DNA from: Bauldia litoralis
Lineage (GTDB): Bacteria > Pseudomonadota > Alphaproteobacteria > Rhizobiales > Kaistiaceae
Length of the DNA stretch: 55,266 nucleotides
NCBI GenBank assembly: GCA_945882315.1
Contig: CAMCWB010000020.1
Location: 1 to 55,266 of the forward strand
Direction: 5' to 3'
In this document: piece after piece, positions 27,871 to 37,080 of the stretch
Position numbering within the stretch: position 1 is the first letter of the stretch
Layout of the letters: each line of letters starts with the position of its first letter
The notes under the pieces: model-generated
Database searches by the model: none
What the model was told of the DNA's origin: nothing
The model's input: the letters and a program-made list of their open reading frames with translations, nothing else
Translations under genes and position numbers: made by a program

Positions 27871-28446
27871 ATGGCTAGAGAACCGCAACACCGAGATCGC
27901 GACCGGTCACGCGACCGCGACGACCGCGACAACGAGTTTGTCGATAAGCTCGTTCATATCAATCGCGTCGCCAAGGTTGTGAAGGGCGGCCGGCGCTTCG
28001 GCTTCGCCGCTCTCGTCATCGTCGGCGACCAGAAGGGTCGCGTCGGCTTCGGTCACGGCAAGGCCCGCGAAGTTCCGGAAGCCATCCGCAAGGCGACCGA
28101 CTCGGCCAAGCGCTCGCTGGTCCGCGTTCCGCTCCGCGAGGGCCGCACTCTCCACCACGACGTCCACGGCAAGCATGGCGCCGGCAAGGTGATCCTGCGC
28201 GCTGCCCCGGCCGGCACCGGCATCATCGCCGGCGGCCCGATGCGCGCCGTGTTCGAGACGCTGGGCGTCCAGGATGTGGTCGCCAAGTCGTTCGGTTCGT
28301 CCAACCCGTACAACATGATCCGGGCGACCTTCGACGCGCTGAAGCATGAAGACAGCCCGCGCGGCGTCGCTGCCCGCCGCGGCATCAAGGTTTCCTCGCT
28401 GCAGGCCCGCCGCCGCGACGTCGATGCCGACGCGGTCGAAGCGTAA
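27871..28446 (+). CDS. rpsE: 30S ribosomal protein S5
   Basis: 191-residue S5, involved in decoding fidelity and mRNA unwinding. ATG 27871 is chosen over an in-frame TTG 12 nt upstream because GGACGAGAAC stands before the ATG. The core starts [20 protein letters not shown] and includes [18 protein letters not shown]. The N-terminal extension of about 25 residues is almost pure Arg/Asp repeats, an elaboration known in rhizobia. rpmD starts 23 nt later. Confidence 0.98.
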   Translation: MAREPQHRDRDRSRDRDDRDNEFVDKLVHINRVAKVVKGGRRFGFAALVIVGDQKGRVGFGHGKAREVPEAIRKATDSAKRSLVRVPLREGRTLHHDVHGKHGAGKVILRAAPAGTGIIAGGPMRAVFETLGVQDVVAKSFGSSNPYNMIRATFDALKHEDSPRGVAARRGIKVSSLQARRRDVDADAVEA

Positions 28447-28469
28447 GCTGACGGGAAGGGGATAACGAC

Positions 28470-28670
28470 ATGGCCACCACGAGCCCAGGCAAGACACTAG
28501 TTGTCGAACAGACCGGCAGCCCGATTCGCCGGCCCGCCGACCAGCGTGCAACGCTGATCGGCCTCGGCCTCAACAAGATTCGCCGCCGCAAGACGCTGCC
28601 GGACACTCCGGCCGTGCGCGGCATGATCGCCAAGGTCAAGCACCTCGTTCGCGTCGTCGACGAGGCGTGA
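28470..28670 (+). CDS. rpmD: 50S ribosomal protein L30
   Basis: 66-residue L30. The core has [20 protein letters not shown] and [20 protein letters not shown]. rplO follows after 10 nt. Confidence 0.96.
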   Translation: MATTSPGKTLVVEQTGSPIRRPADQRATLIGLGLNKIRRRKTLPDTPAVRGMIAKVKHLVRVVDEA

Positions 28671-28680
28671 GGAAATTCCG

Positions 28681-29166
28681 ATGAAACTCAATGAGCTTAG
28701 GGACAATCCCGGCGCCACCAAGAACCGCATGCGCGTTGGTCGCGGCATTGGTTCCGGCAAGGGCAAGACAGCCGGCCGCGGCGTCAAGGGCCAGAAGGCC
28801 CGTACCGGCGTCGCCATCAAGGGCTTCGAGGGCGGCCAGATGCCGCTCCATCGTCGCTTGCCGAAGCGCGGCTTCAACAACATCTTTGCCAAGATCTTCA
28901 ACGAGGTCGGGCTCGACCGCATCCAGCAGGCCATCGACGCCGGCAAGCTCGACGCCAAGGCCGTCGTGACGGTCGAGACGCTGAAGGCCGCGGGTGTGTT
29001 CAAGCGCCTCCGCGACGGCGTCCGCATCCTCGGCAATGGTGAGCTGAAGGCGGCCGTTTCCTTCGAGGTTGCCGGTGCATCGAAGCCGGCGATTGCCGCC
29101 ATCGAAAAGGCCGGCGGCTCAGTGAAGCTTCTTATTGTTCGGGCTGAGGCCACCCAGGCCGAGTGA
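28681..29166 (+). CDS. rplO: 50S ribosomal protein L15
   Basis: 161-residue L15, a late assembly protein. The glycine- and basic-rich N-terminus ([20 protein letters not shown]) is extended in the ribosome. [20 protein letters not shown] is the family signature. secY starts 20 nt later. Confidence 0.97.
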   Translation: MKLNELRDNPGATKNRMRVGRGIGSGKGKTAGRGVKGQKARTGVAIKGFEGGQMPLHRRLPKRGFNNIFAKIFNEVGLDRIQQAIDAGKLDAKAVVTVETLKAAGVFKRLRDGVRILGNGELKAAVSFEVAGASKPAIAAIEKAGGSVKLLIVRAEATQAE

Positions 29167-29186
29167 TCGCCTGAACGGAGTGGACT

Positions 29187-30518
29187 ATGGCATCTGCCGC
29201 CGAACAACTTGCTAGCAACCTTAACCTTGGCGCTTTCGCCAAGGCCGAGGCGTTGAAGAAGCGCATCTGGTTCACGCTCGGCGCGCTGCTCGTGTACCGG
29301 CTCGGCACCTATATTCCGCTGCCCGGCATCAATCCCGAGGCGCTGGCGCAGGCGTTCCAGCAGCAGTCCTCCGGCATCCTCGGCATGTTCAACATGTTCG
29401 CCGGCGGCGCCGTCGGCCGCATGGCGATCTTTGCCCTCGGCATCATGCCCTACATCTCGGCGTCGATCATCGTCCAGCTCATGACGTCGATCGTCCCGCG
29501 GCTCGAGCAGCTGAAGAAAGAGGGCGAGCAGGGCCGCAAGGTCATCAACCAGTATACCCGCTACGGCACCGTGTTCCTTGCCGTGCTGCAGGCCTACGGC
29601 ATCGCCGTCGGCCTCGAGGGCGGCACGAATATCGTCGTCGATCCGGGCATGTTCTTCCGCATCACGACGGTCATCACGCTGACCGGCGGCACCATGTTCC
29701 TGATGTGGCTGGGCGAGCAGATCACCAGCCGCGGCATCGGCAACGGCATCTCGCTGATCATCTTCTCCGGCATCGTCGCCGAACTGCCTTCCGCCATCGT
29801 CAACACCCTGCAACTCGGCCGCGAGGGCGCCATCTCGACGGCCGTCATCTTACTGGTTGCCGTTGTCGCCGTCGGCGTGATCGCGCTCATCGTCTTCGTC
29901 GAGCGCGCCCAGCGCCGCCTCCTGATCCAGTATCCGAAGCGTCAGGTCGGCAACCGGATGTTCCAGGGCGATTCCTCGCATCTGCCCCTGAAGATCAACA
30001 CCGCCGGCGTCATTCCGCCGATCTTCGCCTCCTCGCTGCTTCTGCTGCCGATCACGGTCGCCAATTTCACGGCCGGGCAGGGGCCAGGCTGGCTCACCAC
30101 CATTACCGCGATGGTCGGCCACGGCCAGCCGCTCTACATGCTGTTCTATGCCGGCCTGATCGCCTTCTTCGCCTTCTTCTACACGGCCGTCGTGTTCAAC
30201 CCGACCGACACCGCCGATAATCTCAAGAAACATGGCGGCTTCATTCCGGGCATCCGTCCGGGCGCGCGCACGGCCGAATATATCGACTATGTGCTGACCC
30301 GAATCACCGTCGTCGGCGCCATCTATCTGGTCGCCGTCTGCCTCTTCCCTGAATTGCTGATCAGCTATACGGGCGTGCCCTTCTACCTGGGCGGCACCTC
30401 GCTCCTGATCGTCGTCAGCGTCACGCTCGACACCGTTTCCCAGATCCAGGGCCATCTCCTTGCCCATCAGTATGAGGGCCTCGTCAAGAAGGCCAAGCTC
30501 AGGGGGAAGACGCGGTGA
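29187..30518 (+). CDS. secY: Preprotein translocase subunit SecY
   Basis: 443-residue channel subunit of the inner-membrane Sec translocon with the expected ten membrane helices. The first helix region is [20 protein letters not shown], followed by the periplasmic plug region around [20 protein letters not shown]. The conserved cytoplasmic loop [18 protein letters not shown], the SecA and ribosome contact, is near 350. The C-terminus ends in basic residues. Its stop overlaps the adk GTG start. Confidence 0.98.
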   Translation: MASAAEQLASNLNLGAFAKAEALKKRIWFTLGALLVYRLGTYIPLPGINPEALAQAFQQQSSGILGMFNMFAGGAVGRMAIFALGIMPYISASIIVQLMTSIVPRLEQLKKEGEQGRKVINQYTRYGTVFLAVLQAYGIAVGLEGGTNIVVDPGMFFRITTVITLTGGTMFLMWLGEQITSRGIGNGISLIIFSGIVAELPSAIVNTLQLGREGAISTAVILLVAVVAVGVIALIVFVERAQRRLLIQYPKRQVGNRMFQGDSSHLPLKINTAGVIPPIFASSLLLLPITVANFTAGQGPGWLTTITAMVGHGQPLYMLFYAGLIAFFAFFYTAVVFNPTDTADNLKKHGGFIPGIRPGARTAEYIDYVLTRITVVGAIYLVAVCLFPELLISYTGVPFYLGGTSLLIVVSVTLDTVSQIQGHLLAHQYEGLVKKAKLRGKTR

Positions 30519-31096
30519 GGCTGATTCTTCTCGGGCCGCCGGGGGCGGGCAAAGGCACCCAGGCCCAGCGCCTGGTGGCGAAGCACGGCATCGTGCAGCT
30601 TTCGACCGGCAACATGCTGCGCGCCTCGGTTGCGGCCGGCACCGGCGTCGGCGTCCGTGCGAAGGCGATCATGGATCGCGGCGAACTGGTCTCCGACGAC
30701 GTGATGATCGAGATCATCGCCGACCGGCTGGACAAGCCGGATGCTGCCAAGGGCTTCATTCTTGACGGTTTTCCGCGGACGGTAGCCCAGGCCGAGGCGC
30801 TTTCGGCGCTGCTCGCCCGCCGTGGCCTCAAGCTCGACGCCGTCATCGAGATTGCCGTCGACGACAATATTTTGACCGACCGTATCGTCGGGCGCGCCAA
30901 GGAGACCGGCGGCGCCCGCGCGGACGACACTGTCGAGACACTGACCAAGAGACTATCCGTTTACCATGTCCAGACCGCCCCGGTTGCCGAATACTACCGG
31001 CAGAAGGGGATGCTCAAGTCGGTCGACGGCATGGGGACCATGGAACAAGTAGGCGCGGCCGTCGAAAACCTTCTGTCGGCCGCGACGGAGGCGTGA
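30515..31096 (+). CDS. adk: Adenylate kinase (short form)
   Basis: 193-residue enzyme catalysing ATP + AMP to 2 ADP. The P-loop [10 protein letters not shown] spans residues 7-16, the NMP-binding segment is STGNMLR, and [10 protein letters not shown] binds AMP. The LID is the short type ([18 protein letters not shown]), lacking the roughly 30-residue zinc or hydrogen-bonded LID of the long form. The start is GTG 30515, overlapping the secY stop by three bases, so translation is coupled. Co-transcription with secY is a widespread arrangement. Confidence 0.96.
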   Translation: MRLILLGPPGAGKGTQAQRLVAKHGIVQLSTGNMLRASVAAGTGVGVRAKAIMDRGELVSDDVMIEIIADRLDKPDAAKGFILDGFPRTVAQAEALSALLARRGLKLDAVIEIAVDDNILTDRIVGRAKETGGARADDTVETLTKRLSVYHVQTAPVAEYYRQKGMLKSVDGMGTMEQVGAAVENLLSAATEA

Positions 31097-31115
31097 AAAT
31101 ACCTGGACTGAGCGG

Positions 31116-31144
31116 TTGACGGATATCCGTCTAATCGTTATCTA
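31116..31144 (+). promoter_or_regulatory. Candidate promoter before rpsM, with palindrome
   Basis: TTGACG (31116-31121) with TATCTA (31139-31144), spacing 17. The -35 overlaps a perfect 14-bp palindrome, GACGGATATCCGTC (31118-31131). Transcription would start about 140 nt before rpsM. The palindrome could be an operator, but none is known to me at this position. Confidence 0.5.
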
Positions 31145-31174
31145 TCGGCACCAATTCTGATTTTTCAGGTTATC

Positions 31175-31217
31175 GGTCCCGGTCTGCCATTTAGTCGGTT
31201 GCCGGGGGCCTTTTTTT
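31175..31217 (+). terminator. Terminator/attenuator in the rpsM leader
   Basis: GGTCCCGG (31175-31182) pairs with CCGGGGGCC (31202-31210), with one bulge and one G-U pair, followed by seven T (31211-31217). It lies between the candidate promoter and rpsM. It would therefore act either on transcripts coming from secY-adk or as an attenuator of the new transcript. Confidence 0.6.
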
Positions 31218-31291
31218 GCGTTTCCCGGGCCGCCTTAGGGCGAGACCGGCGCAATCCGGCTGCTTCCGGGCAGCCCAGAGGAGAGACGAGC

Positions 31292-31660
31292 GTGGCCCGC
31301 ATCGCAGGCGTGAATATCCCGACCAACAAGCGCGTCATCATCGCGCTGCAGTACATTCATGGCATCGGTGCCGCCAAGGCGAGGGAAATCACCGAACAGG
31401 TGAATATTCCGGCCGAGCGGCGGGTCAATCAACTATCCGACGCCGAAGTCATCCAGATCCGCGAGGCGATCGACCGCGACTATATCGTCGAGGGCGACCT
31501 TCGCCGCGAGGTCGCGATGAACATCAAGCGCCTGATGGATCTCGGCTGCTATCGCGGCCTCCGCCATCGGCGCGGCTTGCCGGTGCACGGCCAGCGCACT
31601 CACACCAATGCCCGGACCCGCAAGGGACCGGCCAAGGCGATTGCCGGTAAGAAGAAGTAA
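31292..31660 (+). CDS. rpsM: 30S ribosomal protein S13
   Basis: 122-residue S13 of the 30S head, contacting the 50S and P-site tRNA. GTG 31292 follows AGAGGAGAGACGAGC and gives [20 protein letters not shown]. The frame is open further upstream, but that reads through the attenuator and is not conserved. The C-terminus [19 protein letters not shown] is the family signature. Confidence 0.97.
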   Translation: MARIAGVNIPTNKRVIIALQYIHGIGAAKAREITEQVNIPAERRVNQLSDAEVIQIREAIDRDYIVEGDLRREVAMNIKRLMDLGCYRGLRHRRGLPVHGQRTHTNARTRKGPAKAIAGKKK

Positions 31661-31729
31661 TAAGGCTCCAATTTCCGGCGCGGTCGACAGGCCGCCGCCG
31701 CAGGGCTCGAACAGCTCGAAAGGTTTGAG

Positions 31730-32119
31730 ATGGCTAAGGATGCTACCCGTGTGCGCCGTCGTGAGCGCAAGAACATTTCTTCTGGCGTCGCGCATGTGAA
31801 TTCCAGCTTCAACAACACGATGATCACCATCACGGACGCGCAGGGGAACACGATCGCCTGGTCGTCGGCTGGCCTGATGGGCTTCAAGGGCTCGCGCAAG
31901 TCGACCCCCTACGCCGCGCAGATGGCGGCCGAGGACGCTGCCAAGAAGGCCGGCGAACATGGTGTGAAGACCATTGAGGTCGAAGTTTCCGGCCCCGGTT
32001 CGGGCCGTGAGTCGGCGCTCCGCGCCCTGCAGTCGGCCGGCTTCATGATCACCTCGATCCGTGACGTGACGCCGATCGCCCACAATGGCTGCCGCCCGCG
32101 CAAGCGCCGCCGGGTCTGA
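31730..32119 (+). CDS. rpsK: 30S ribosomal protein S11
   Basis: 129-residue S11 of the platform, next to the mRNA exit. [20 protein letters not shown] and [16 protein letters not shown] are conserved, and it ends [15 protein letters not shown]. 69 nt separate it from rpsM. Confidence 0.98.
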   Translation: MAKDATRVRRRERKNISSGVAHVNSSFNNTMITITDAQGNTIAWSSAGLMGFKGSRKSTPYAAQMAAEDAAKKAGEHGVKTIEVEVSGPGSGRESALRALQSAGFMITSIRDVTPIAHNGCRPRKRRRV

Positions 32120-32148
32120 TCCGGCGCGCTGCGACTGAAGTTTATTCC

Positions 32149-32167
32149 GCGGCCGCTTGTCGGCCGC
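32149..32167 (+). promoter_or_regulatory. Hairpin before rpoA
   Basis: GCGGCCG (32149-32155) and CGGCCGC (32161-32167) form a 7-bp stem with loop CTTGT, about 48 nt before the rpoA start. There is no T-tract. It may be a processing or pausing site in the rpsK-rpoA gap. Confidence 0.4.
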
Positions 32168-32214
32168 GTCGCTGCTTCCGCCCCAGGCAGCGATCTGACT
32201 GAAAGGATACGCAA

Positions 32215-33231
32215 GTGATCCATAAAAACTGGCAAGAGCTGATCAAACCGAACAAGCTTGAAGTGAATGCCGGCTCCGACTCGAAGCGCGTTGCGACGGT
32301 CGTTGCTGAGCCGCTCGAGCGCGGATTCGGTTTGACGCTCGGAAACGCGCTGCGGCGCGTACTTTTGTCCTCGCTCCAGGGCGCCGCCGTCAAGGCCGTC
32401 CAGATCGATGGCGTTCTGCATGAGTTCTCGTCAATCGCCGGCGTCCGCGAGGACGTGACCGACATCGTGCTCAACATCAAGGAAATCGCCATCAGGATGC
32501 AGGGCGAGGGTCCGAAGCGCATGGTCGTGCGCAAGTCGGGCCCCGGCCTCGTCAAGGCCGGCGACATCCAGACTGTCGGCGACGTCGAGGTTCTCAACCC
32601 CGACCTCGTCCTCTGCACCCTCGACGAGGGCGCCGAGATCCGCATGGAGTTCACCGTCGACACCGGTAAGGGCTACGTCACCGCCGACCGCAATCGTCCG
32701 GAAGACGCGCCGATCGGCCTGATCCCGGTCGACAGCCTCTATTCGCCGGTCAAGAAGGTTTCCTACCGGGTCGAGAACACCCGCGAGGGCCAGATCCTCG
32801 ACTATGACAAGCTGACGCTGACGGTCGAGACCGACGGCTCGCTCCGTCCCGACGACGCGGTCGCCTACGCCGCCCGCATCCTCCAGGACCAGCTCGCCAT
32901 CTTCGTCAATTTCGAAGAGCCGAAGAAGGAGACCACCGAGGTCGCCATCCCGGAGCTCGCCTTCAACCCGGCGCTGCTCAAGAAGGTCGACGAGCTCGAA
33001 CTGTCGGTCCGTTCGGCAAACTGCCTGAAGAACGACAACATTGTCTATATCGGCGACCTCATCCAGAAGACCGAGGCGGAGATGCTCCGCACTCCGAATT
33101 TCGGCCGCAAGTCGCTGAACGAAATCAAGGAAGTCCTTGCCCAGATGGGTCTCCATCTCGGCATGGAAGTCGCCAATTGGCCGCCGGAGAATATCGACGA
33201 GCTGGCCAAGCGTTACGAAGACCATTATTGA
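32215..33231 (+). CDS. rpoA: DNA-directed RNA polymerase subunit alpha
   Basis: 338-residue alpha subunit. The N-terminal dimerisation domain contains [20 protein letters not shown]. The linker is near 235-250. The C-terminal domain, which contacts UP elements and activators, holds [20 protein letters not shown] and [14 protein letters not shown]. The start is GTG 32215 after GAAAGGATACGCAA. It sits in the alpha operon without rpsD, as usual in this class. rplQ follows after 37 nt. Confidence 0.98.
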   Translation: MIHKNWQELIKPNKLEVNAGSDSKRVATVVAEPLERGFGLTLGNALRRVLLSSLQGAAVKAVQIDGVLHEFSSIAGVREDVTDIVLNIKEIAIRMQGEGPKRMVVRKSGPGLVKAGDIQTVGDVEVLNPDLVLCTLDEGAEIRMEFTVDTGKGYVTADRNRPEDAPIGLIPVDSLYSPVKKVSYRVENTREGQILDYDKLTLTVETDGSLRPDDAVAYAARILQDQLAIFVNFEEPKKETTEVAIPELAFNPALLKKVDELELSVRSANCLKNDNIVYIGDLIQKTEAEMLRTPNFGRKSLNEIKEVLAQMGLHLGMEVANWPPENIDELAKRYEDHY

Positions 33232-33268
33232 GACGCGCTGATACCGCGTTGCTTTTGAGGAGAGTGCC

Positions 33269-33709
33269 ATGCGCCACGGAAAATCCGGCCGCAAATTTAG
33301 CCGGACCGCGAGCCACCGGAAGGCAATGTTCGCCAATATGGCTGCGGCGCTGATTCAGCACGAGCAGATCGCCACGACCCTGCCGAAGGCGAAGGACCTC
33401 CGTCCGATCGTCGAGAAGCTGGTCACGCTGGCCAAGCGCGGCGACCTGCATGCCCGCCGTCAGGCGATCTCGCAGATCCGCGATCTGGGCATGGTCCAGA
33501 AGCTCTTCGAGACCATCGGGCCGCGCTACAAGGAGCGTGCCGGCGGCTACCTCCGCGTCCTCAAGGCGGGCTTCCGCCATGGCGACTCGGCGCCGCTCGC
33601 CGTGATCGAATTCGTCGATCGCGACAAGTCGGCCAAGGGTGCCGGCGACCGCGCCCGCCTCGACGCGATGGAAGCCGCCGAAGGCCGTTCGGCCGAAGCT
33701 GCGGCCTGA
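33269..33709 (+). CDS. rplQ: 50S ribosomal protein L17
   Basis: 146-residue L17. It opens [20 protein letters not shown]. The core ends at [10 protein letters not shown] and is followed by an Ala/Glu-rich C-terminal extension of about 25 residues seen in alphaproteobacteria. It closes the 14-kb ribosomal cluster. A GC-rich CCGCCGC/GCGGCGG hairpin without T-run follows the stop. Confidence 0.97.
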   Translation: MRHGKSGRKFSRTASHRKAMFANMAAALIQHEQIATTLPKAKDLRPIVEKLVTLAKRGDLHARRQAISQIRDLGMVQKLFETIGPRYKERAGGYLRVLKAGFRHGDSAPLAVIEFVDRDKSAKGAGDRARLDAMEAAEGRSAEAAA

Positions 33710-33761
33710 TCGATTTCCGCGTAACCGCCGCGCAGATGGCGGCGGGATAAGGAAGGTAGAT

Positions 33762-34127
33762 ATGTCGACCAGGTTCGTCATCGACTTCAACAACATGCCG
33801 AAGGTCTCGGTCCTCGGCAAAACCTCGACCGGGCAGGGCTCGACCTTCGTCGGCGAGCGCATTACCTGTTCGCTGGTCACCAAGAAGACCGGCACCGGCT
33901 CGAAGCCGCATTTCCACCCGGACGAGACCTTCAACTACGTCCTCAGCGGCGCGCTGCAGGTCGACATGGATGGCGAGCATTTCGTTGTCCCGACCGGCTG
34001 CCTCCTGCACATCCCTGCCAACATGGTCCACAATGTCGTGGCCACCACGGACGGCGACGCGACCTACCTCGTCTGGCGCGACCGCGTCGGCGAGCTCCAG
34101 GGCCAGCCGGTGCTGACTGAAGCCTGA
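33762..34127 (+). CDS. Cupin-domain protein
   Basis: 121-residue single-domain cupin. The metal-binding motif 1 is PHFHPDETFNYVLSGALQVD, with an HxH pair, the Glu and the glycine turn, and motif 2 is LLHIPANMVHNV. These predict a small beta-barrel holding Fe, Mn or Zn. ATG 33762 follows AAGGAAGG; a longer in-frame start would overlap rplQ. A strong terminator follows, so it is probably transcribed alone or from rplQ read-through. Substrate unknown. Confidence 0.8.
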   Translation: MSTRFVIDFNNMPKVSVLGKTSTGQGSTFVGERITCSLVTKKTGTGSKPHFHPDETFNYVLSGALQVDMDGEHFVVPTGCLLHIPANMVHNVVATTDGDATYLVWRDRVGELQGQPVLTEA

Positions 34128-34149
34128 TTGTCGCTTCACTGGGTTTCGT

Positions 34150-34178
34150 AAAACGGCCGGGCATTGTCCGGCCGTTTT
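34150..34178 (+). terminator. Intrinsic terminator after the cupin gene
   Basis: AAAACGGCCGG (34150-34160), loop GCATTGT, CCGGCCGTTTT (34168-34178), then CTTTGG. The 11-bp stem ends in a T-run on either strand. Confidence 0.88.
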
Positions 34179-34240
34179 CTTTGGTTGGTACGTGCAGCCG
34201 TCCTCGTCCCTCGAGACCGGAGATTCGCCCCGCGCCATGC

Positions 34241-34815
34241 GTGGCATTCGCACCGTCCCTCGACGGCAACGAACGCCAACTTTGTCGTCATCTCACGAAG
34301 AAGTTTTCCAATTCTCGATCATTGTCGAGCCATGGGCACAGCACCTGGAGCCGGTGCAGCTCAAGACCCTGCCGCCGCTCAGGCTGATCCTCCCGACGCA
34401 CGGCAACGCCCGGCGCGAAAGGCTTGAAGCCTACTTCGCCGCAAATGACGTCCGCATCGGCAAGATCGTCGAAATGGATGCGATGCTCGCCACGCTGGAA
34501 CTCGTGGCGCAGCGGGATTTCATGACGATCGTCCCGACGATTTTCGTCCGCGGCGCCTTGCGCGACGGTCGGCATAAGCTGAATCCGATCGTCTTTCCGG
34601 AAATTGCCGTCGACTACGCTGTCATTGAGCCGCGCGGACAGATTCTATCCTTGTCGGCCAAGCTGCTGCTCGACACGCTCAGGAAACATTTCGACGGGCT
34701 TGAGGCCGCCGGAGATGCTTCGGCCGGAAAGGACAGCGTGAAGGGTGACCCTGTTCATGCGGCTCGCAAGGCGATATCGAAGAAAAAAAGCATACGCATG
34801 GGGAGGACGTCATGA
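34241..34815 (+). pseudogene. Truncated, frameshifted LysR-type regulator
   Basis: Only the effector-binding half of a LysR regulator remains. From 34241 one frame reads VAFAPSLDGNERQLCRHLTKK. At about 34303 the frame slips by one base and continues VFQFSIIVEPWAQHLEP, then RLILPTHGNARRERLEAYFA and further to TGA 34813-34815. Joined, this aligns without gaps to the intact LysR protein encoded at 38150-39100. The winged-helix DNA-binding domain and the linker (about 190 residues) are missing; only 62 bases lie between the terminator and the first recognisable codon. The second frame alone is open from 34192 to the stop, which overlaps the mmsB start (ATGA), so a C-terminal fragment could still be translated. 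Confidence 0.75.
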
Positions 34816-35705
34816 GCACCATCGCCTTCATCGGTCTCGGCAATATGGGTGGGCCGATGGCCGCCAACCTGGTCAAGGCGGGCCATCGCGTGGTGGGCTA
34901 CGACGTCGTCGCGGAAGCGGCGGTAGCCGCTGCTTTGGCAGGCGTCGAAGTCGCGGGATCGGCGCGGGAGACGCTTGCCGAAGCCGAAATGGTCGTCACG
35001 ATGCTGCCCGTCGGGAAACACGTCCTTGCGGTCTGGCCGGATATCCTTCAGGGCGCAAGGCCCGGCACGCTCCTGATCGACAGTTCGACGATCGACGTCG
35101 ACAGCGCCCTGCAAGCCCATGCACTGGCGCGCCAACACGGCTGCCTCGCGCTCGACGCGCCGGTCTCAGGCGGAACCGGCGGCGCCAAGGCCGCGACGCT
35201 GACCTTCATGACCGGCGGCAGCGCCGAGGCCTTCGACAAGGCGAAGCCGATTCTCGGCAAGATGGGCAAGAACGTCTTTCATTGCGGCGACGAAGGCGCC
35301 GGCCAGGCCGCCAAGGTCTGCAACAACATGATCCTCGGCATATCCATGATCGGCGTCGCCGAAGGGTTCGCTCTCGCCGAAAAGCTCGGCCTGTCCCATC
35401 AGGCCTTGTTCGACGTCGCCTCGACCTCTTCCGGCCAATGCTGGTCCCTGACGAGCTATTGCCCGGTTCCCGGGCCCGTCCCGGCATCGCCGGCCAACAA
35501 CGGCTACAAGCCCGGCTTCTCGGCGGCGCTGATGCTCAAGGATCTGCGCCTCGCCCAGGAGGCCGCCATGGCGTCGGGAGCCAACACGCCGCTCGGCGCC
35601 GAGGCCGCCCGGATCTATGCCCTGTTCGAGGGGCTCGGCCATGGTGGCGACGACTTCTCCGGCATCATCAACATGATCCGCGACAAGAGTGTCGGGCGCG
35701 GGTGA
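34812..35705 (+). CDS. mmsB: 3-hydroxyisobutyrate dehydrogenase
   Basis: 297-residue NAD-dependent beta-hydroxyacid dehydrogenase oxidising 3-hydroxyisobutyrate to methylmalonate semialdehyde in valine degradation. The Rossmann motif is FIGLGNMGGPMAANL (6-20). The substrate-binding DAPVSGGTGGAKAATLTFM and the catalytic Lys168 in GQAAKVCNNM are intact. The region GQCWSLTSYCPVPGPVP is typical of MmsB rather than tartronate semialdehyde reductase. Its start overlaps the stop of the LysR remnant. The acyl-CoA dehydrogenase follows after 49 nt. Confidence 0.92.
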   Translation: MSTIAFIGLGNMGGPMAANLVKAGHRVVGYDVVAEAAVAAALAGVEVAGSARETLAEAEMVVTMLPVGKHVLAVWPDILQGARPGTLLIDSSTIDVDSALQAHALARQHGCLALDAPVSGGTGGAKAATLTFMTGGSAEAFDKAKPILGKMGKNVFHCGDEGAGQAAKVCNNMILGISMIGVAEGFALAEKLGLSHQALFDVASTSSGQCWSLTSYCPVPGPVPASPANNGYKPGFSAALMLKDLRLAQEAAMASGANTPLGAEAARIYALFEGLGHGGDDFSGIINMIRDKSVGRG

Positions 35706-35754
35706 GCCGCGACGGCGCCGTTAAGATCACGCTCAACCGAGGTTTTGGTACGGC

Positions 35755-36894
35755 ATGGACTTTCATCTGACGGACGAGCAGTCGACCATCCAGGCGATGG
35801 CCCGCGATTTCGCGGCCTCCGAGATCGCGCCGCATGCGCTGCGCTGGGACGAGGAGAAGCACTTTCCCGTACCGACGCTGCGCGCCGCCGCTGCCCTCGG
35901 TATGGCGGCGATCTATGTCCGCGAGGAAAGCGGCGGGGCCGGCCTGTCGCGGCTCGACGCGGCGCTGATCTTCGAGGCGCTGGCGGAGGCCTGCCCATCG
36001 GTCGCCGCCTACATCTCCATCCACAACATGTCGGCCTGGATGATCGACAGCTATGGCTCCGACGAGCAGCGGCAGCGCTGGCTGCCGGGTCTGGCATCGA
36101 TGGACATGCTCGCCAGCTATGCGCTGACCGAGTCCGGCTCCGGCTCCGATGCGGCGGCGCTCGCCACCAAAGCCGTCCGCGATGGCGACGATTACGTCCT
36201 GAACGGCCAAAAGCAGTTCATATCCGGCGCCGGGGTTTCCGATCTCTATGTGACGATGGTCCGCACCGGCGGCGAGGGGCCAAGGGGAATCTCGACGCTG
36301 GTCGTGCCGCGCGATACGCCCGGCCTGACCTTCGGCGCCAACGAGAAGAAGATGGGCTGGAACGCCCAGCCGACCCGCGCCGTCGTCTTCGACAATGCCC
36401 GCGTCCCGGTCGCCAACCGGCTGTCCGAGGAGGGCGCGGGCTTCGGCATCGCGATGGCCGGCCTGCAGGGCGGCCGGCTCAACATCGCGGCCTGCTCGCT
36501 CGGTGGGGCTCAATCCGCGCTCGCCAGGAGCGTCCGCTATCTCGGCGAGCGATCGGCCTTCGGAAAGCAGCTCGGCCAGTTCCAGGCGCTGCAATTCCGG
36601 ATCGCCGACATGGCGACGGATTTGGAAGTGGCGCGGACCTTCCTGTGGCGCGCCGCGGCAGCGCTTGATCGCAAGGATCAGGACGCCGGCAAGCTCGCCG
36701 CGATGGCCAAGCGCTTCGTGACCGACGCCTGCTTCGACATCGCCAACCAGGCGCTCCAGCTTCATGGCGGCTGCGGCTATTTGACCGAGTTCGGTATCGA
36801 AAAGATCGTCCGCGACCTTCGCGTGCATCAGATCCTCGAGGGGACCAACGAAATCATGCGGGTCATCATCGCGCGCGAGATCCTGGGCCGATGA
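35755..36894 (+). CDS. Acyl-CoA dehydrogenase, isobutyryl-CoA type
   Basis: 379-residue FAD acyl-CoA dehydrogenase. The ALTESGSGSDAAAL flavin-binding segment and the C-terminal QALQLHGGCGYLTEFGIEK and LEGTNEIMR are present. The catalytic base is Glu362 in LEGTNE. The SVAAYISIHNMSAWMIDSYG stretch and the pairing with mmsB suggest isobutyryl-CoA dehydrogenase of valine catabolism. Short-branched-chain acyl-CoA is an alternative. The gene is probably in one unit with mmsB. Confidence 0.88.
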   Translation: MDFHLTDEQSTIQAMARDFAASEIAPHALRWDEEKHFPVPTLRAAAALGMAAIYVREESGGAGLSRLDAALIFEALAEACPSVAAYISIHNMSAWMIDSYGSDEQRQRWLPGLASMDMLASYALTESGSGSDAAALATKAVRDGDDYVLNGQKQFISGAGVSDLYVTMVRTGGEGPRGISTLVVPRDTPGLTFGANEKKMGWNAQPTRAVVFDNARVPVANRLSEEGAGFGIAMAGLQGGRLNIAACSLGGAQSALARSVRYLGERSAFGKQLGQFQALQFRIADMATDLEVARTFLWRAAAALDRKDQDAGKLAAMAKRFVTDACFDIANQALQLHGGCGYLTEFGIEKIVRDLRVHQILEGTNEIMRVIIAREILGR

Positions 36895-36940
36895 CCATGA
36901 CGCTCCGGAATGGAAGGAATACCGAGGTCGCCGAAAGCGT

Positions 36941-36961
36941 TTCTGATGGATTTCATCAGAA
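36941..36961. promoter_or_regulatory. Perfect dyad downstream of the acyl-CoA dehydrogenase
   Basis: TTCTGATG (36941-36948), GATTT, CATCAGAA (36954-36961), followed by CTAATAATTTTT. It may be an operator for the flavin monooxygenase gene 120 nt downstream, or a weak AT-rich terminator of the valine genes. The half-site CTGATG also occurs in the vapB operator. Confidence 0.5.
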
Positions 36962-37080
36962 CTAATAATTTTTCGTCGATCGGCTTGACGCTATGCTGAG
37001 ACCCGGCTGCACTCCGGGCCAATGCGCCCGGCGCGATTTCGGTCGCGGCAGGAAGAAGTCGCCAGCCTCGGGAGGTTGAT

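Noticed and set aside
31199-31291. Upstream extension of rpsM
   Set aside because: The extra frame reads through the T-run of the attenuator and matches nothing in S13; the GTG at 31292 has a ribosome binding site and the conserved N-terminus.
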